DNA of 64,000 nt from Afipia sp. GTDB lineage: Bacteria; Pseudomonadota; Alphaproteobacteria; Rhizobiales; Xanthobacteraceae. Under the pieces are notes generated by a model that saw nothing but the letters and a program-made list of their open reading frames with translations, made no database searches and was not told the origin of the DNA. Both the position numbers and the translations under genes were made by a program. Shown one piece after another: positions 1-8,422 of the stretch (its first letter is position 1; each line of letters begins with the position of its first letter). The stretch is from NCBI GenBank assembly GCA_017474385.1, contig JAFVHU010000012.1, positions 1 through 64,000 on the forward strand, in the 5' to 3' direction.

Positions 1-60
1 TTCGAGTGTGAGAATGCGTTCCAGCAGAAGCTGCGGCGGAACGGAAATCGTAACGGACAT
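1..60 (-). CDS. glpX: Class II fructose-1,6-bisphosphatase GlpX, N-terminal fragment
   Basis: Only the first 20 codons are inside the window, reading leftward from an ATG whose complement ends at 60. They translate as MSVTISVPPQLLLERILTLE. This resembles the conserved beginning of rhizobial GlpX, which continues with an ERAAVSAARLRG-type stretch outside this window. GlpX hydrolyses fructose-1,6-bisphosphate in gluconeogenesis and, in autotrophs, in the Calvin cycle. It follows hom by 54 bases on the same strand, an arrangement I recall from Bradyrhizobium-type genomes. The assignment rests on a short N-terminus plus context, so it is tentative. Confidence 0.55.
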   Translation of the reverse strand, partial: MSVTISVPPQLLLERILTLE

Positions 61-114
61 AGGCTAACTCCCAAGACAACAAACGTGGCGATGGACCCGG
101 CTGACCGGACCCTA

Positions 115-1437
115 TCAGTTCTTTTCGATGCGGATGACCTGTGGACGGCCAGTTATCACCCGATCTTGCTGGACGGCATGCAACGCATGTCGCACTGCAT
201 CCTCGGTGGTTGCGTACGTGATGAGGATGACCGGCACCGGCGATGGCTTGCCGCGCGTATTTGTCAGATCGACTGTGCCGTCACGATGACGCTGCACGAT
301 CGATTCAATGGAAATTTTCTGCTCGGCGAGACGCGTCGCGATGGTCGCCGCGGTTCCGGCAAGGTCACGCGCCATCAGGCGAATGTAGTAGCCGCCTTCG
401 TGACGCTTCATCGGCGCCTTGGTCGCGATTTTCAGCTTCGCAATCGGCCGCCCGAACGGAGCTGCGCGAATGCCTCGCGCCACGTCCGCGATATCGGCAA
501 GCACAGCGGACGCGGTCGCAGCGCCACCGGCGCCTGGGCCCACCAGCGTGACCGGCGGAATTCCCTCGCCGTCGATGGTCACAGCATTCGTGACGTCCAT
601 GACCTGCGCAATCGAGGATGACTTCGGCACCATGGTTGGGTGCACGCGCTGCTCGATCCCGGATTCGGTGCGAACCGCAACGCCAAGCAGTTTCACCCGA
701 TAGCCAAGCTCTTCAGCCGCGCGGAGATCTTCCGGCGCGATGGATGAAATGCCTTCGACGTAGACCGCGCTCTGATTGACCTTGGTGCCGAACGCAAGGC
801 TCGCGAGAATGGCGAGTTTCTGCGCGGTGTCGTGCCCGTCGACGTCGAACGACGGATTAGCCTCCGCATATCCGAGCCGCTGCGCGTCTTTGAGACACTC
901 CGCGAACGACAGTCCCTCGCGCTCCATCCGTGTCAGGATGTAATTGCAGGTGCCGTTGAGAATGCCGTAAACGCGATGGATATCGGTGCCCGCAAGCCCT
1001 TCGCGCAAGGTCTTGATAACGGGAATGGCCGCGCCAACCGCGGCCTCATAGTTCAGCGCGCCGCCATGCTTCTCGGCCAGCGCAGCCAGGCGCGAACCGT
1101 GTTTAGCGATCAGCGCCTTGTTCGCCGTGACCACCGATTTGCTGTTCCGCAGCGCGGCTTCGATTGCCGACAGGGCGGGCTCACCGGAGCCGCCCATCAG
1201 TTCGACGAAGCAGTCGATCTTCGGATCGTTGGCCAGCGCTAGCGGGTTCTTGGCCCACTCAATCCCACGCAGATCGACACTGCGCTTCTTTGCTTTTGAA
1301 CGTGCGGATACCGCGACCACCCGGACGCCACGGCCACACCGCGCCGACAAGGCCCTGCCCTGACTTTCGATCAGGCGGACTACCTCGGCACCCACGGTAC
1401 CGAGGCCCGCAATACCCACCTTGAGGGGTGCGACCAT
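115..1437 (-). CDS. hom: Homoserine dehydrogenase
   Basis: Reduces aspartate-4-semialdehyde to homoserine, the branch point to threonine and methionine. The 440-residue product has the three expected parts: an N-terminal NAD(P)-binding fold with GIAGLGTVGAEV near residue 8, a central catalytic/dimerisation domain including GILNGTCNYILTRM around residue 160, and a C-terminal ACT domain from about residue 348 (YYIRLMARDLAGTAATIA), which in this family mediates threonine feedback. Length is typical. It is transcribed leftward, 23 bases after the aminotransferase gene and 54 bases before glpX, so the three probably form an operon. Start ATG and reading frame are unambiguous. Confidence 0.97.
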   Translation of the reverse strand: MVAPLKVGIAGLGTVGAEVVRLIESQGRALSARCGRGVRVVAVSARSKAKKRSVDLRGIEWAKNPLALANDPKIDCFVELMGGSGEPALSAIEAALRNSKSVVTANKALIAKHGSRLAALAEKHGGALNYEAAVGAAIPVIKTLREGLAGTDIHRVYGILNGTCNYILTRMEREGLSFAECLKDAQRLGYAEANPSFDVDGHDTAQKLAILASLAFGTKVNQSAVYVEGISSIAPEDLRAAEELGYRVKLLGVAVRTESGIEQRVHPTMVPKSSSIAQVMDVTNAVTIDGEGIPPVTLVGPGAGGAATASAVLADIADVARGIRAAPFGRPIAKLKIATKAPMKRHEGGYYIRLMARDLAGTAATIATRLAEQKISIESIVQRHRDGTVDLTNTRGKPSPVPVILITYATTEDAVRHALHAVQQDRVITGRPQVIRIEKN

Positions 1438-1460
1438 CTTGTTGAAAACCTGCCGGAAAA

Positions 1461-2678
1461 TTACCGCCGATTGGCGAGAGGAACCACGTTGTGCAACGAT
1501 TCAACGCCAGTTTCAAGGAAGCGCCGGATATTGCGGGCTGCCTGGCGAATACGCTGCTCGTTTTCCACCATCGCGATGCGGACATAGCCTTCGCCATGCT
1601 CGCCGAAGGCGACTCCCGGTGACACAACAACACCGGATTTTTCCACCATCAGCGTGGCGAACTGCATGCTGCCGACCTCGCGAAACTTCTCCGGCAACGG
1701 CGCCCAGGCGAACATCGACGCCGCTGGCGGCGGAATATCCCAGCCCGCACGGCCAAAGGTTTCCACCAGTACGTCGCGGCGCTTGCGGTAAGTGTCGCGC
1801 ATTTCCTTGATGCAATCCTGCGGACCGTTCAGCGCGGCGGTTGCCGCGACCTGGACCGGCGTGAACGCGCCGTAATCGAGGTACGATTTGACGCGGGTCA
1901 ACGCTGCGATGATCCGCTCATTGCCAACCGCAAAGCCCATGCGCCAGCCGGCCATCGAGAACGTCTTCGACATCGAGGTGAATTCAACGGTGACGTCGAT
2001 CGCGCCCGGCACCTGCAAAACAGAAGGCGGCGGCACTCCGTCGAAATACAGCTCCGCATAGGCCAGATCGGACAGAATGAAGATCTCGTGCTTCTTCGCG
2101 AACGCGACGAGGTCCTTGTAGAAATCGAGCGAGGCGACATAGGCCGTCGGGTTTGACGGATAACACGCGATCATCGCGATCGGCTTGGGGATCGAGTGAA
2201 TGATCGCCTTCTCGAGCGCGCTGAACAATTCCGGAGTCGGCTCGGCGGGAACAGAGCGAACCACGCCGCCGGCCATCAGGAAGCCGAAGGCGTGGATCGG
2301 GTAGCTCGGGTTCGGCACCAGCACCACGTCACCGGGTGACGTGATGGCCTGCGCGACGTTGGCGAAGCCTTCCTTGGAACCGAGTGTCGCAACGACCTGG
2401 GTTTCCGGATTAAGTTTCACGCCGAACCGGCGCTCGTAATAGGCAGCCTGCGCGCGGCGCAGGCCCACGATGCCCTTCGACGCCGAATACCGGTCGGTCC
2501 GCGGCTTGCCGAGGGTCTCCTTGAGCTTTTCGATCACATGCGGAGGGGTCGGAAGATCCGGATTTCCCATGCCGAGGTCGATGATATCGGCCCCGGCGTT
2601 CCGCGCGGCCGCCTTGGCCCGGTTGACTTGCTCGAACACGTAAGGCGGCAGACGGCGGATACGGTAAAACTCTTCCAT
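1461..2678 (-). CDS. Class I/II PLP aminotransferase, DapL/AlaT-like
   Basis: A 405-residue fold-type I aminotransferase. Visible landmarks are the N-terminal IIDLGMGNPDLPTP, the substrate-loop sequence ACYPSNPTAYV, and the PLP-lysine region TSMSKTFSMAGWRMGFAVGN, where the lysine after SMS forms the Schiff base. The sequence resembles rhizobial proteins annotated as LL-diaminopimelate aminotransferase or alanine transaminase; the substrate cannot be settled from sequence. I start it at the ATG whose complement ends at 2678, because GGAG lies nine bases upstream, rather than at an upstream ATG at 2717. It precedes hom and glpX on the same strand. A perfect 8-bp inverted repeat lies 60 bases upstream of this start. 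Confidence 0.9.
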   Translation of the reverse strand: MEEFYRIRRLPPYVFEQVNRAKAAARNAGADIIDLGMGNPDLPTPPHVIEKLKETLGKPRTDRYSASKGIVGLRRAQAAYYERRFGVKLNPETQVVATLGSKEGFANVAQAITSPGDVVLVPNPSYPIHAFGFLMAGGVVRSVPAEPTPELFSALEKAIIHSIPKPIAMIACYPSNPTAYVASLDFYKDLVAFAKKHEIFILSDLAYAELYFDGVPPPSVLQVPGAIDVTVEFTSMSKTFSMAGWRMGFAVGNERIIAALTRVKSYLDYGAFTPVQVAATAALNGPQDCIKEMRDTYRKRRDVLVETFGRAGWDIPPPAASMFAWAPLPEKFREVGSMQFATLMVEKSGVVVSPGVAFGEHGEGYVRIAMVENEQRIRQAARNIRRFLETGVESLHNVVPLANRR

Positions 2679-2737
2679 GGGTTGGGCTCCGAAGGCCGGT
2701 AAAACCGGCGATAACAACGAGATCAGTAACGTGTTTT

Positions 2738-2759
2738 GTACCGAAGTGGAATTCGGTAC
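2738..2759 (-). promoter_or_regulatory. Perfect palindrome upstream of the aminotransferase-hom-glpX unit
   Basis: GTACCGAA, six bases, then TTCGGTAC: a perfect 8-bp inverted repeat centred about 70 bases before the aminotransferase ATG. The size and spacing fit a dimeric repressor operator. It could also form a small stem in the transcript. No regulator gene lies next to it, so its partner is unknown. Confidence 0.4.
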
Positions 2760-2898
2760 GGCGGTTAGAAGACACGGAATTTCAGCATATTAAGCGGATT
2801 CGAACGCGATGCGGGGAGACCCGCACCAGAATTTGCATTTTTGCGATTGAATCGTGGTCTTTTTAGCACCAACCGGGGGTTGCGGCGAAGCAGAAAAC

Positions 2899-3273
2899 TC
2901 AGTTTCTGCGGCGCTGAGCGGCCTGGGCACCGGATGCCTGTCTGTCGCGGGCCGCCAGCAAATCCTTCTCCAGTTTGGCCTGCTGAGCCTGATCCAGCAC
3001 CGTCTCCTGGCGGGGAGCTGGAACATCATGCACGGGCAGGTACTCGGCCGGGGTCGCAGGCCGTGGCGGTGTATTGGCGGGCAGCCCTAGCAGGGGCGCG
3101 TCAGCGATCGTGGACGCGCAACCGCCCAGCACAATGCCAAGCAACAGCAAGCCGGCCAAAGCCGGCGACCGCCGAACCCGATGCGTGTGGCGTCGCACAG
3201 AAATTGTCACGTCCCTGATTTCAATCGGCACGATTCCTGCTCGGGAAATGCGCAGGCGATCTGAACTCAACAT
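2899..3273 (-). CDS. Small putative lipoprotein
   Basis: A 124-residue protein with a hydrophobic segment ALAGLLLLGIVLGGC ending in a lipobox, with the cysteine near residue 52; lipidation and outer- or inner-membrane anchoring are predicted. The mature part is short, proline/alanine-rich (NTPPRPATPAEYLPVHDVP), then ends in a charged Gln/Arg-rich helix (DQAQQAKLEKDLLAARDRQ). The first 35 residues before the signal are longer than usual, so the true start may be internal; no strong ribosome site distinguishes the options. I do not recognise the family. It is divergent from phaC and on the same strand as the aminotransferase, but 220 bases separate them. Confidence 0.65.
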   Translation of the reverse strand: MLSSDRLRISRAGIVPIEIRDVTISVRRHTHRVRRSPALAGLLLLGIVLGGCASTIADAPLLGLPANTPPRPATPAEYLPVHDVPAPRQETVLDQAQQAKLEKDLLAARDRQASGAQAAQRRRN

Positions 3274-3464
3274 CGACGGGAAGCATTACCCCCCGAAGAA
3301 TGTCGGCGCGGAGCAGATCGTGTTCATGAGGCCCTAATATGACCGAAGTATTAATCATGCCGCAACGCAGCACATGCAAATCAGCAGGCCCATCCGAACT
3401 ATGCCATGATGATGATGCGAACTCACAAGGTTCGCGGTTTGAAACAAGAGTTTAGAAGCAAGCG

Positions 3465-5282
3465 ATGAGTGACACTCTGCTAAGCACCAAGTCTGGGGAC
3501 TCCGGCGCCGCGAAAAGCTTCGATCCAGAGGTCTTCTCGGCCAATCTCGCGCGTGCTCTTGAATCAAGCGGCCGCGCCCTCTCCGCCTATCTGAAGCCAC
3601 GTGCAAATGGCGACGAAAAGGGTCGCCCTCCCGGCGAACTAAATGAACTGGTAAAGACGTTCACGTCCGTGGCGGAGTACTGGCTCTCCGACAAGGACCG
3701 CGCCGCCAGCGTTCAGGCAAAGCTGGGCAAGGCTTATCTGGATCTGATGACAAGCGCTGCACGCCGCTTGTCCGGAGAAGCAACGACGCGCGCCGCCGAT
3801 CCATCGCCGCGTGACAAGCGCTTTCAGGATACGGAATGGAAGACCAATCAGTTTTTTGATTTTGTAATGCAGGCCTATCTGCTGACAACGCAGACCGCGA
3901 ATGATCTGGTCAAGAACGCGGATGGTCTCGACCCGCATACCCGCAAGAAGGCGGAATTCTACGTTCAGCAGGTCACGAACGCGATTTCACCGTCGAACTT
4001 CGTGCTGACGAATCCGGAAGTGCTGCGGCAGACGCTGTCGAGCAACGCCGACAATCTCGTGCGTGGCATGACCATGCTCGCGGAGGATATCGAAGCCGGG
4101 CACGGCAATCTCAAGATCCGCCAGTCGGCGGGCAATCTAGAGATCGGCCGCGATGTGGCGCTGACACCGGGCAAGGTGATCTACCAGAATGAGATCATGC
4201 AACTCATTCAATATACGCCGGCGACGGAATCTGTTCTCCGCACGCCGCTGCTCATCGTGCCGCCCTGGATCAACAAGTTTTATATTCTCGACCTCAACCG
4301 GCAGAAGTCGTTCGTCCAGTGGTGCGTCAATCAGGGCGTCACGGTGTTCCTGATCTCATGGGTCAATCCCGACAAGAGACTCGGCGGCAAGACCTTCGAA
4401 GATTACATGCGCGAAGGTCCGCTGACGGCAATGGACGTCATCGAGAAGGCCACCGGCGAAATGCGCGTCCACACCATGGGCTACTGCGTCGGCGGCACGC
4501 TGCTTGCGACGACGTTGGCGTGGCTTGCCGAAAAGCGTCAGGTGCGTGTGACCTCGGCGACCTTCCTGGCCGCACAGGTCGATTTCACCCATGCAGGCGA
4601 TCTGCTGGTGTTCGTCGACGAGAGCCAAATTTCGAATCTCGAACGTGACATGAAACAGGCCGGCGTGCTCGAAGGCAGCAAGATGGCGATGGCCTTCAAC
4701 ATGCTTCGTTCGAACGATCTGATCTGGTCGTACGTCGTCAGCAATTATCTGAAAGGCAAGGAGCCGGCAGCATTCGACCTGCTGCACTGGAATTCGGATG
4801 CGACCCGCATGCCGGCGGCCAACCATTCCTTCTATCTTCGTAATTGCTATCTTGAGAACCGCCTGTCCACCGGCTCCATGACCATCGACAATGCGCAGCT
4901 CGATCTCTCCAAGGTGAAGGTGCCGGTCTACAATCTCGCCACCAAAGAGGATCACATCGCGCCGGCCGAATCCGTGCTCTACGGTTCGCAGTTCTTCGGC
5001 GGCCCGGTCAAATACGTGCTCGCCGGCTCCGGCCATATCGCCGGCGTGGTCAATCCGCCGGAGCTGGGCAAATACCAGTACTGGACCAACGATCGCATTG
5101 GCGACATCACCCTCGCCGACTGGGTCAAGGACGCGCAGGAGCACGAGGGATCATGGTGGCCGGATTGGCGCTCATGGCTTGAGTCTATCGACGCCGAGCA
5201 GGTGCCCGCCCGCGTTCCCGGCACCGGACCTCTGGAAGTCATTGAAGACGCTCCGGGAAGCTATGTCCGGGTCCGCGCCTGA
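3465..5282 (+). CDS. phaC: Class I poly(R)-hydroxyalkanoate synthase
   Basis: Polymerises (R)-3-hydroxyacyl-CoA into PHA storage granules in the cytoplasm. The 605-residue length is typical of class I synthases. The lipase-like box HTMGYCVGGTLLA carries the catalytic cysteine at residue 341, which replaces the lipase serine. The catalytic aspartate is expected in LATKEDHIAP and the histidine in GSGHIAGVVNPPE. The N-terminal domain has the conserved TNPEVLRQTL region and NKFYILDLN precedes the core. It stands alone, with no phaA, phaB or phasin adjacent. The upstream 190 bases are shared with the divergent lipoprotein gene. Confidence 0.97.
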   Translation: MSDTLLSTKSGDSGAAKSFDPEVFSANLARALESSGRALSAYLKPRANGDEKGRPPGELNELVKTFTSVAEYWLSDKDRAASVQAKLGKAYLDLMTSAARRLSGEATTRAADPSPRDKRFQDTEWKTNQFFDFVMQAYLLTTQTANDLVKNADGLDPHTRKKAEFYVQQVTNAISPSNFVLTNPEVLRQTLSSNADNLVRGMTMLAEDIEAGHGNLKIRQSAGNLEIGRDVALTPGKVIYQNEIMQLIQYTPATESVLRTPLLIVPPWINKFYILDLNRQKSFVQWCVNQGVTVFLISWVNPDKRLGGKTFEDYMREGPLTAMDVIEKATGEMRVHTMGYCVGGTLLATTLAWLAEKRQVRVTSATFLAAQVDFTHAGDLLVFVDESQISNLERDMKQAGVLEGSKMAMAFNMLRSNDLIWSYVVSNYLKGKEPAAFDLLHWNSDATRMPAANHSFYLRNCYLENRLSTGSMTIDNAQLDLSKVKVPVYNLATKEDHIAPAESVLYGSQFFGGPVKYVLAGSGHIAGVVNPPELGKYQYWTNDRIGDITLADWVKDAQEHEGSWWPDWRSWLESIDAEQVPARVPGTGPLEVIEDAPGSYVRVRA

Positions 5283-5438
5283 GTATAACGCCTGCCGCGA
5301 CGTTGGCCTTGCATCGCCAATCGTCTATGACTTCACACGTTATTTGCTTCGTCGACTCGCCCCGTTACATGACGGGACGGTGAAGGCATTTCCACCCGCC
5401 TCCGGGCAGGCCTTGCAAGATTGGAAGGAAGAACGTCG

Positions 5439-5837
5439 ATGACACGTGAACTGTTCTGGCTGACGCTGACCGTTATTCTCACCGGCCTGCTCTGGGTGCC
5501 CTACGTTCTCAATCGCTGTCAGATTCGCGGTCTTGGCGGCGCGATGGCCAACCCGTCACGGAACGACAAGCCGCTGGCCGACTGGGCCAACCGCATGCTG
5601 TTCGCCCATGACAACGCTGTCGAAAATCTGGTGATCTTCGCGCCGCTGGTTCTGATCCTCAACGCAATCGACTATTCGACCAAATGGACCGTACTCGCTT
5701 GCGCCGTTTACTTCTGGGCACGGCTGGCGCACCTGATCGTTTACACACTGGGTGTTCCAATTCTGCGCACCCTCACCTTCACGATTGGGTTCATCGCACA
5801 GGCTGTTCTCGCGCTGGCGATTTTCAAGATTCTATGA
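5439..5837 (+). CDS. MAPEG family membrane protein
   Basis: A 132-residue integral membrane protein of the MAPEG superfamily (membrane-associated eicosanoid/glutathione metabolism), with four hydrophobic segments and the family-like stretches FAHDNAVENLVIFAP and ARLAHLIVYTLGVPILR. Bacterial members are mostly uncharacterised; some bind glutathione. The ATG at 5439 is chosen because GGAAGGAAGAA lies just upstream; an in-frame start six codons earlier would bury that site. The stop codon overlaps the ATG of the next gene (ATGA), which suggests translational coupling to the unknown membrane protein that follows. Confidence 0.88.
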   Translation: MTRELFWLTLTVILTGLLWVPYVLNRCQIRGLGGAMANPSRNDKPLADWANRMLFAHDNAVENLVIFAPLVLILNAIDYSTKWTVLACAVYFWARLAHLIVYTLGVPILRTLTFTIGFIAQAVLALAIFKIL

Positions 5838-6445
5838 TCCGCACATCGCCAAAATGCCGGACGGTTGCGTCCAGAGAGAATTCAATCCGCGAGCGTCTCA
5901 GACGCAATGATAAGGCTTTGCTGATCTTTGTTTCAGCATTTGTGCTGTGCGTGCCAATTTTAGGTTACATCGGAATATATAACCGAGGTATGGGTCCGCT
6001 AGCTTTAGTATTCGTTTCCGTACTAGCGGTGCTGCTGGTGACGGGATGTGTGGTCCTGCTGCTTATTTTTCGTATTGCGACTCTGAGGCTTTTTCAATCA
6101 CCGCTAATTCTGGCTTCCGTTGCAATTTTGGCGGGACAACTGCAGATATACAGTGCGGTGTATCATGGGATCGACCTCTATCGCCTCTTCAGCAATTTGT
6201 CTTTCTACCAGGCAAAAGTAGAAGCAAGCAGCACATCTCCGCGTTTCATCACGTTCGATTGGGGAAGCGCCGGTTTCGCAGGGCAAAGTAGCTGGCGCTA
6301 TCTGCTATTTGACGAAACCGGCCATGCCACCAACCCGCCACCCGGAACTGAAAGTACGGCCACATCGCTTATGCCAAGCTCGAATTGTTCAATGACGATT
6401 TCCCATCTTTGGGATCGGTTCTATTCGGTTAGCGTCAACTGCTAA
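5834..6445 (+). CDS. Unknown multi-pass membrane protein
   Basis: A 203-residue protein starting at an ATG that overlaps the MAPEG stop. Three hydrophobic segments lie near residues 29-48, 55-80 and 85-105. A soluble C-terminal part of about 90 residues carries FITFDWGSAGF and ends in two cysteines (NCSMTI and the terminal Cys). I do not recognise a family. Base use differs from the neighbours: there are many TTT, ATA and TTA/TAT codons and visibly lower GC, for example around 5950-6130. That could mean recent acquisition or weak codon selection. The ATGA overlap argues that it is translated together with the MAPEG gene. Confidence 0.6.
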   Translation: MIRTSPKCRTVASRENSIRERLRRNDKALLIFVSAFVLCVPILGYIGIYNRGMGPLALVFVSVLAVLLVTGCVVLLLIFRIATLRLFQSPLILASVAILAGQLQIYSAVYHGIDLYRLFSNLSFYQAKVEASSTSPRFITFDWGSAGFAGQSSWRYLLFDETGHATNPPPGTESTATSLMPSSNCSMTISHLWDRFYSVSVNC

Positions 6446-6454
6446 TCTCCAGAC

Positions 6455-7513
6455 TCATGGAAACATCGGCGGCTGATCGATGCCCATCGTCTCAGAAAGG
6501 CCGAGCACCAGATTCATGTTCTGCACGGCCTGGCCCGACGCGCCCTTGGTGAGGTTGTCGAGCGTCGAGATAATGATCGCGCGTCCAGCGATGCGATCCG
6601 CGGCCACGCCAATGAATGTCATGTTCGAGCCGCGCACGTGCCGCGAATGCGGAGTCTTGCCGAACGGCAGGACGTGAACGAACGGCTCCTTCTCATACTG
6701 GTTCACCAGAATTTCGTGAAGATCCTGCGCGATCTTCCCCCGGCGTCCCCTCACGTAGATGGTGGAGAAGATGCCGCGGTTCATCGGAAGAAGATGCGGC
6801 GTGAACGATACGACGACCTCCTTGCCGGCGGCTTTGGAAAACTCCTGATCGAGTTCAGCCATATGCCGATGCTGGCCGACGCCGTAGGCGTTGAAGCCTT
6901 CGGAGACTTCCGAGAACAACATCTCTTCCTTCGCCGAGCGCCCTGCACCCGTCATGCCGGATTTGGCATCGATGACGATTTCGTCCGGCTCGATCGCCTT
7001 GGCTTTCAACAGCGGGATCAGCGGCAACTGCGCGCAGGTCGTGTAGCAGCCGGGATTAGCGACCAGCCGCGCCTTCTTGATGTCGCGCCGATAGATTTCC
7101 ACGAGCCCGTAGACGGCTTCTTTCTGAAGTTCGAGCGCATGATGGTCATGCCCATACCATTTGGCATAGGCCGCAGGATCTTCCAGCCGGAAGTCGGCCG
7201 ACAGATCGACGATCTTGATGTCCGGCGCCTTCGCGAAGACGTCCTTCAACACCTTCTGCGTGGTGGCATGCGGCAACGCGCAGAACACCAGATCAAGCCC
7301 GGCGTTGGCCCAATCGACCTCATCGATTGTCACCAGCCGCGGGAGATCATATGGCGCGAATTGCGGGAATACGTCGCCCATCATCTGCCCGGCGCGCCTG
7401 TCGGCCGTCAGCACGGCAATCTCCACTCGGGGATGGCGCAACAGCAGCCGGACGAGCTCGGCCCCGGTGTAGCCGGAGGCGCCAAGGATGCCGATTTTCT
7501 TCTTCGTGCTCAT
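6455..7513 (-). CDS. argC: N-acetyl-gamma-glutamyl-phosphate reductase
   Basis: Third step of arginine biosynthesis: NADPH-dependent reduction of N-acetylglutamyl phosphate to the semialdehyde. The 352-residue protein has the Rossmann motif GILGASGYTGAELVRLL at residues 8-24 and the catalytic cysteine motif VANPGCYTTCAQLPL near residue 155. Length matches the long (type 1) ArgC form. Its ATG overlaps the stop of the upstream paiB-like gene by four bases (ATGA), indicating co-translation. The unknown membrane gene converges on it, with nine bases between. Confidence 0.97.
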   Translation of the reverse strand: MSTKKKIGILGASGYTGAELVRLLLRHPRVEIAVLTADRRAGQMMGDVFPQFAPYDLPRLVTIDEVDWANAGLDLVFCALPHATTQKVLKDVFAKAPDIKIVDLSADFRLEDPAAYAKWYGHDHHALELQKEAVYGLVEIYRRDIKKARLVANPGCYTTCAQLPLIPLLKAKAIEPDEIVIDAKSGMTGAGRSAKEEMLFSEVSEGFNAYGVGQHRHMAELDQEFSKAAGKEVVVSFTPHLLPMNRGIFSTIYVRGRRGKIAQDLHEILVNQYEKEPFVHVLPFGKTPHSRHVRGSNMTFIGVAADRIAGRAIIISTLDNLTKGASGQAVQNMNLVLGLSETMGIDQPPMFP

Positions 7514-8196
7514 GGCGCGATCCCTTCGTGCACAGTGCTCAACGTTTCATTGTCTTCAATGGAGGCAAAAGCCTGCGGGCGCATAGCGCGCATCGCAGCC
7601 GACAGTTTCTGCGCGCCCGCGGACTTCTGTAAGGCCAAAGCGCGGGTCACCGCAACATGGTCCGCATCCGATTTATGCTGGTTCAGCTTGAAGCTGCCTT
7701 CGACCCCCTCAACCGTCATGACCAGCCCCACGATTGCTTTCATCATGGCATCGAACCGGCCGGACGACATCTTGTCGACCGTCCAAGGCTTCTTCGGCGC
7801 AAGGTCGTTTTCGAACCGGGCGCTGGCCTGATTGAGGTGATCGGGCAACTGCTGTCCGCTCATGACACGGACCGCGCCTGTCATATGAACTGTTTCATAA
7901 AGCCATGTCGGCACCTGATCGGGCGAAACGTACCAATCGGGCGACACGTAGGCGTCCGCATCGCTCACGGCGAACAGCCACGGCGTCACGCCATCGGCGA
8001 GACCGATAAGCGGATTGTGGCGGGCGAGATGAAAGCAGACCAGCGGTGTGCCGTCGCTCCCATACTCGATATGAAACGGCACCGGCGACGCGATCGGCTT
8101 GTGGCCATCATGGGCGCAGGCCAGCCCGAATCCACGCGCGGCGGCGAACGCGAGGCAAGCAGCGCGGTCAACTCGGAAGGCGGGCGGAACGTACAT
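7510..8196 (-). CDS. PaiB-type FMN-binding split-barrel protein
   Basis: A 228-residue member of the PaiB/FMN-binding negative regulator family (split-barrel flavoprotein fold). Family features seen are the opening YVPPAFRVD, the SPVPFHIEYG strand, FHLARHNPL, and the C-terminal IVGLVMTVEGVEGSFKLNQ followed by KSDAD. Bacillus PaiB was described as a regulator of sporulation and degradative enzymes; many homologues probably act as flavin-binding enzymes, so a regulatory role here is unproven. Start at the ATG ending at 8196 is supported by AGGAG six bases upstream. It is translationally coupled to argC. Confidence 0.87.
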   Translation of the reverse strand: MYVPPAFRVDRAACLAFAAARGFGLACAHDGHKPIASPVPFHIEYGSDGTPLVCFHLARHNPLIGLADGVTPWLFAVSDADAYVSPDWYVSPDQVPTWLYETVHMTGAVRVMSGQQLPDHLNQASARFENDLAPKKPWTVDKMSSGRFDAMMKAIVGLVMTVEGVEGSFKLNQHKSDADHVAVTRALALQKSAGAQKLSAAMRAMRPQAFASIEDNETLSTVHEGIAP

Positions 8197-8370
8197 TGCA
8201 AACTCCTGCTTCTGCGAGGAGCCGCCTGAGATCAAACCGCGTGTTGGGGGAGTAAAGCGTGCCGCGGACTGTCTCCGGCGGCACGAGGGGAGATCTTAAA
8301 CGCAATCAACCGCCCATACCGCGAGAATGCGGCGGCGGCGGGCAGCAATGATGGTTGCGTTCAAAATCAT

Positions 8371-8393
8371 GGGCGCGGATATAGGTCCGCGCC
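8371..8393 (-). terminator. Candidate intrinsic terminator after the MBL-fold gene
   Basis: A perfect 9-bp GC-rich stem (GGGCGCGGA / TCCGCGCCC) with a six-base loop lies 29 bases past the stop of the leftward hydrolase gene. On the minus strand it is followed by ATGATTTTGA, a short T-run that begins a few bases late, so termination is plausible rather than certain. Confidence 0.45.
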
Positions 8394-8422
8394 CAAATTT
8401 CGTCAAGCCACGATCGGTCAAC

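Noticed and set aside
2786..2830. GATTCGAACGC resembling a tRNA T-arm on the plus strand
   Set aside because: No acceptor stem, anticodon stem or D-arm can be fitted around it.
3417..3435. GCGAAC-N7-GTTCGC inverted repeat upstream of phaC, resembling an SOS box
   Set aside because: The alphaproteobacterial LexA box is the direct repeat GTTC-N7-GTTC; this one is inverted, and phaC is not an SOS gene.
5357..5382. CCCGT-TACATG-ACGGG hairpin between phaC and the MAPEG gene
   Set aside because: Only five paired bases in the core and no T-run; not distinguishable from chance in GC-rich DNA.
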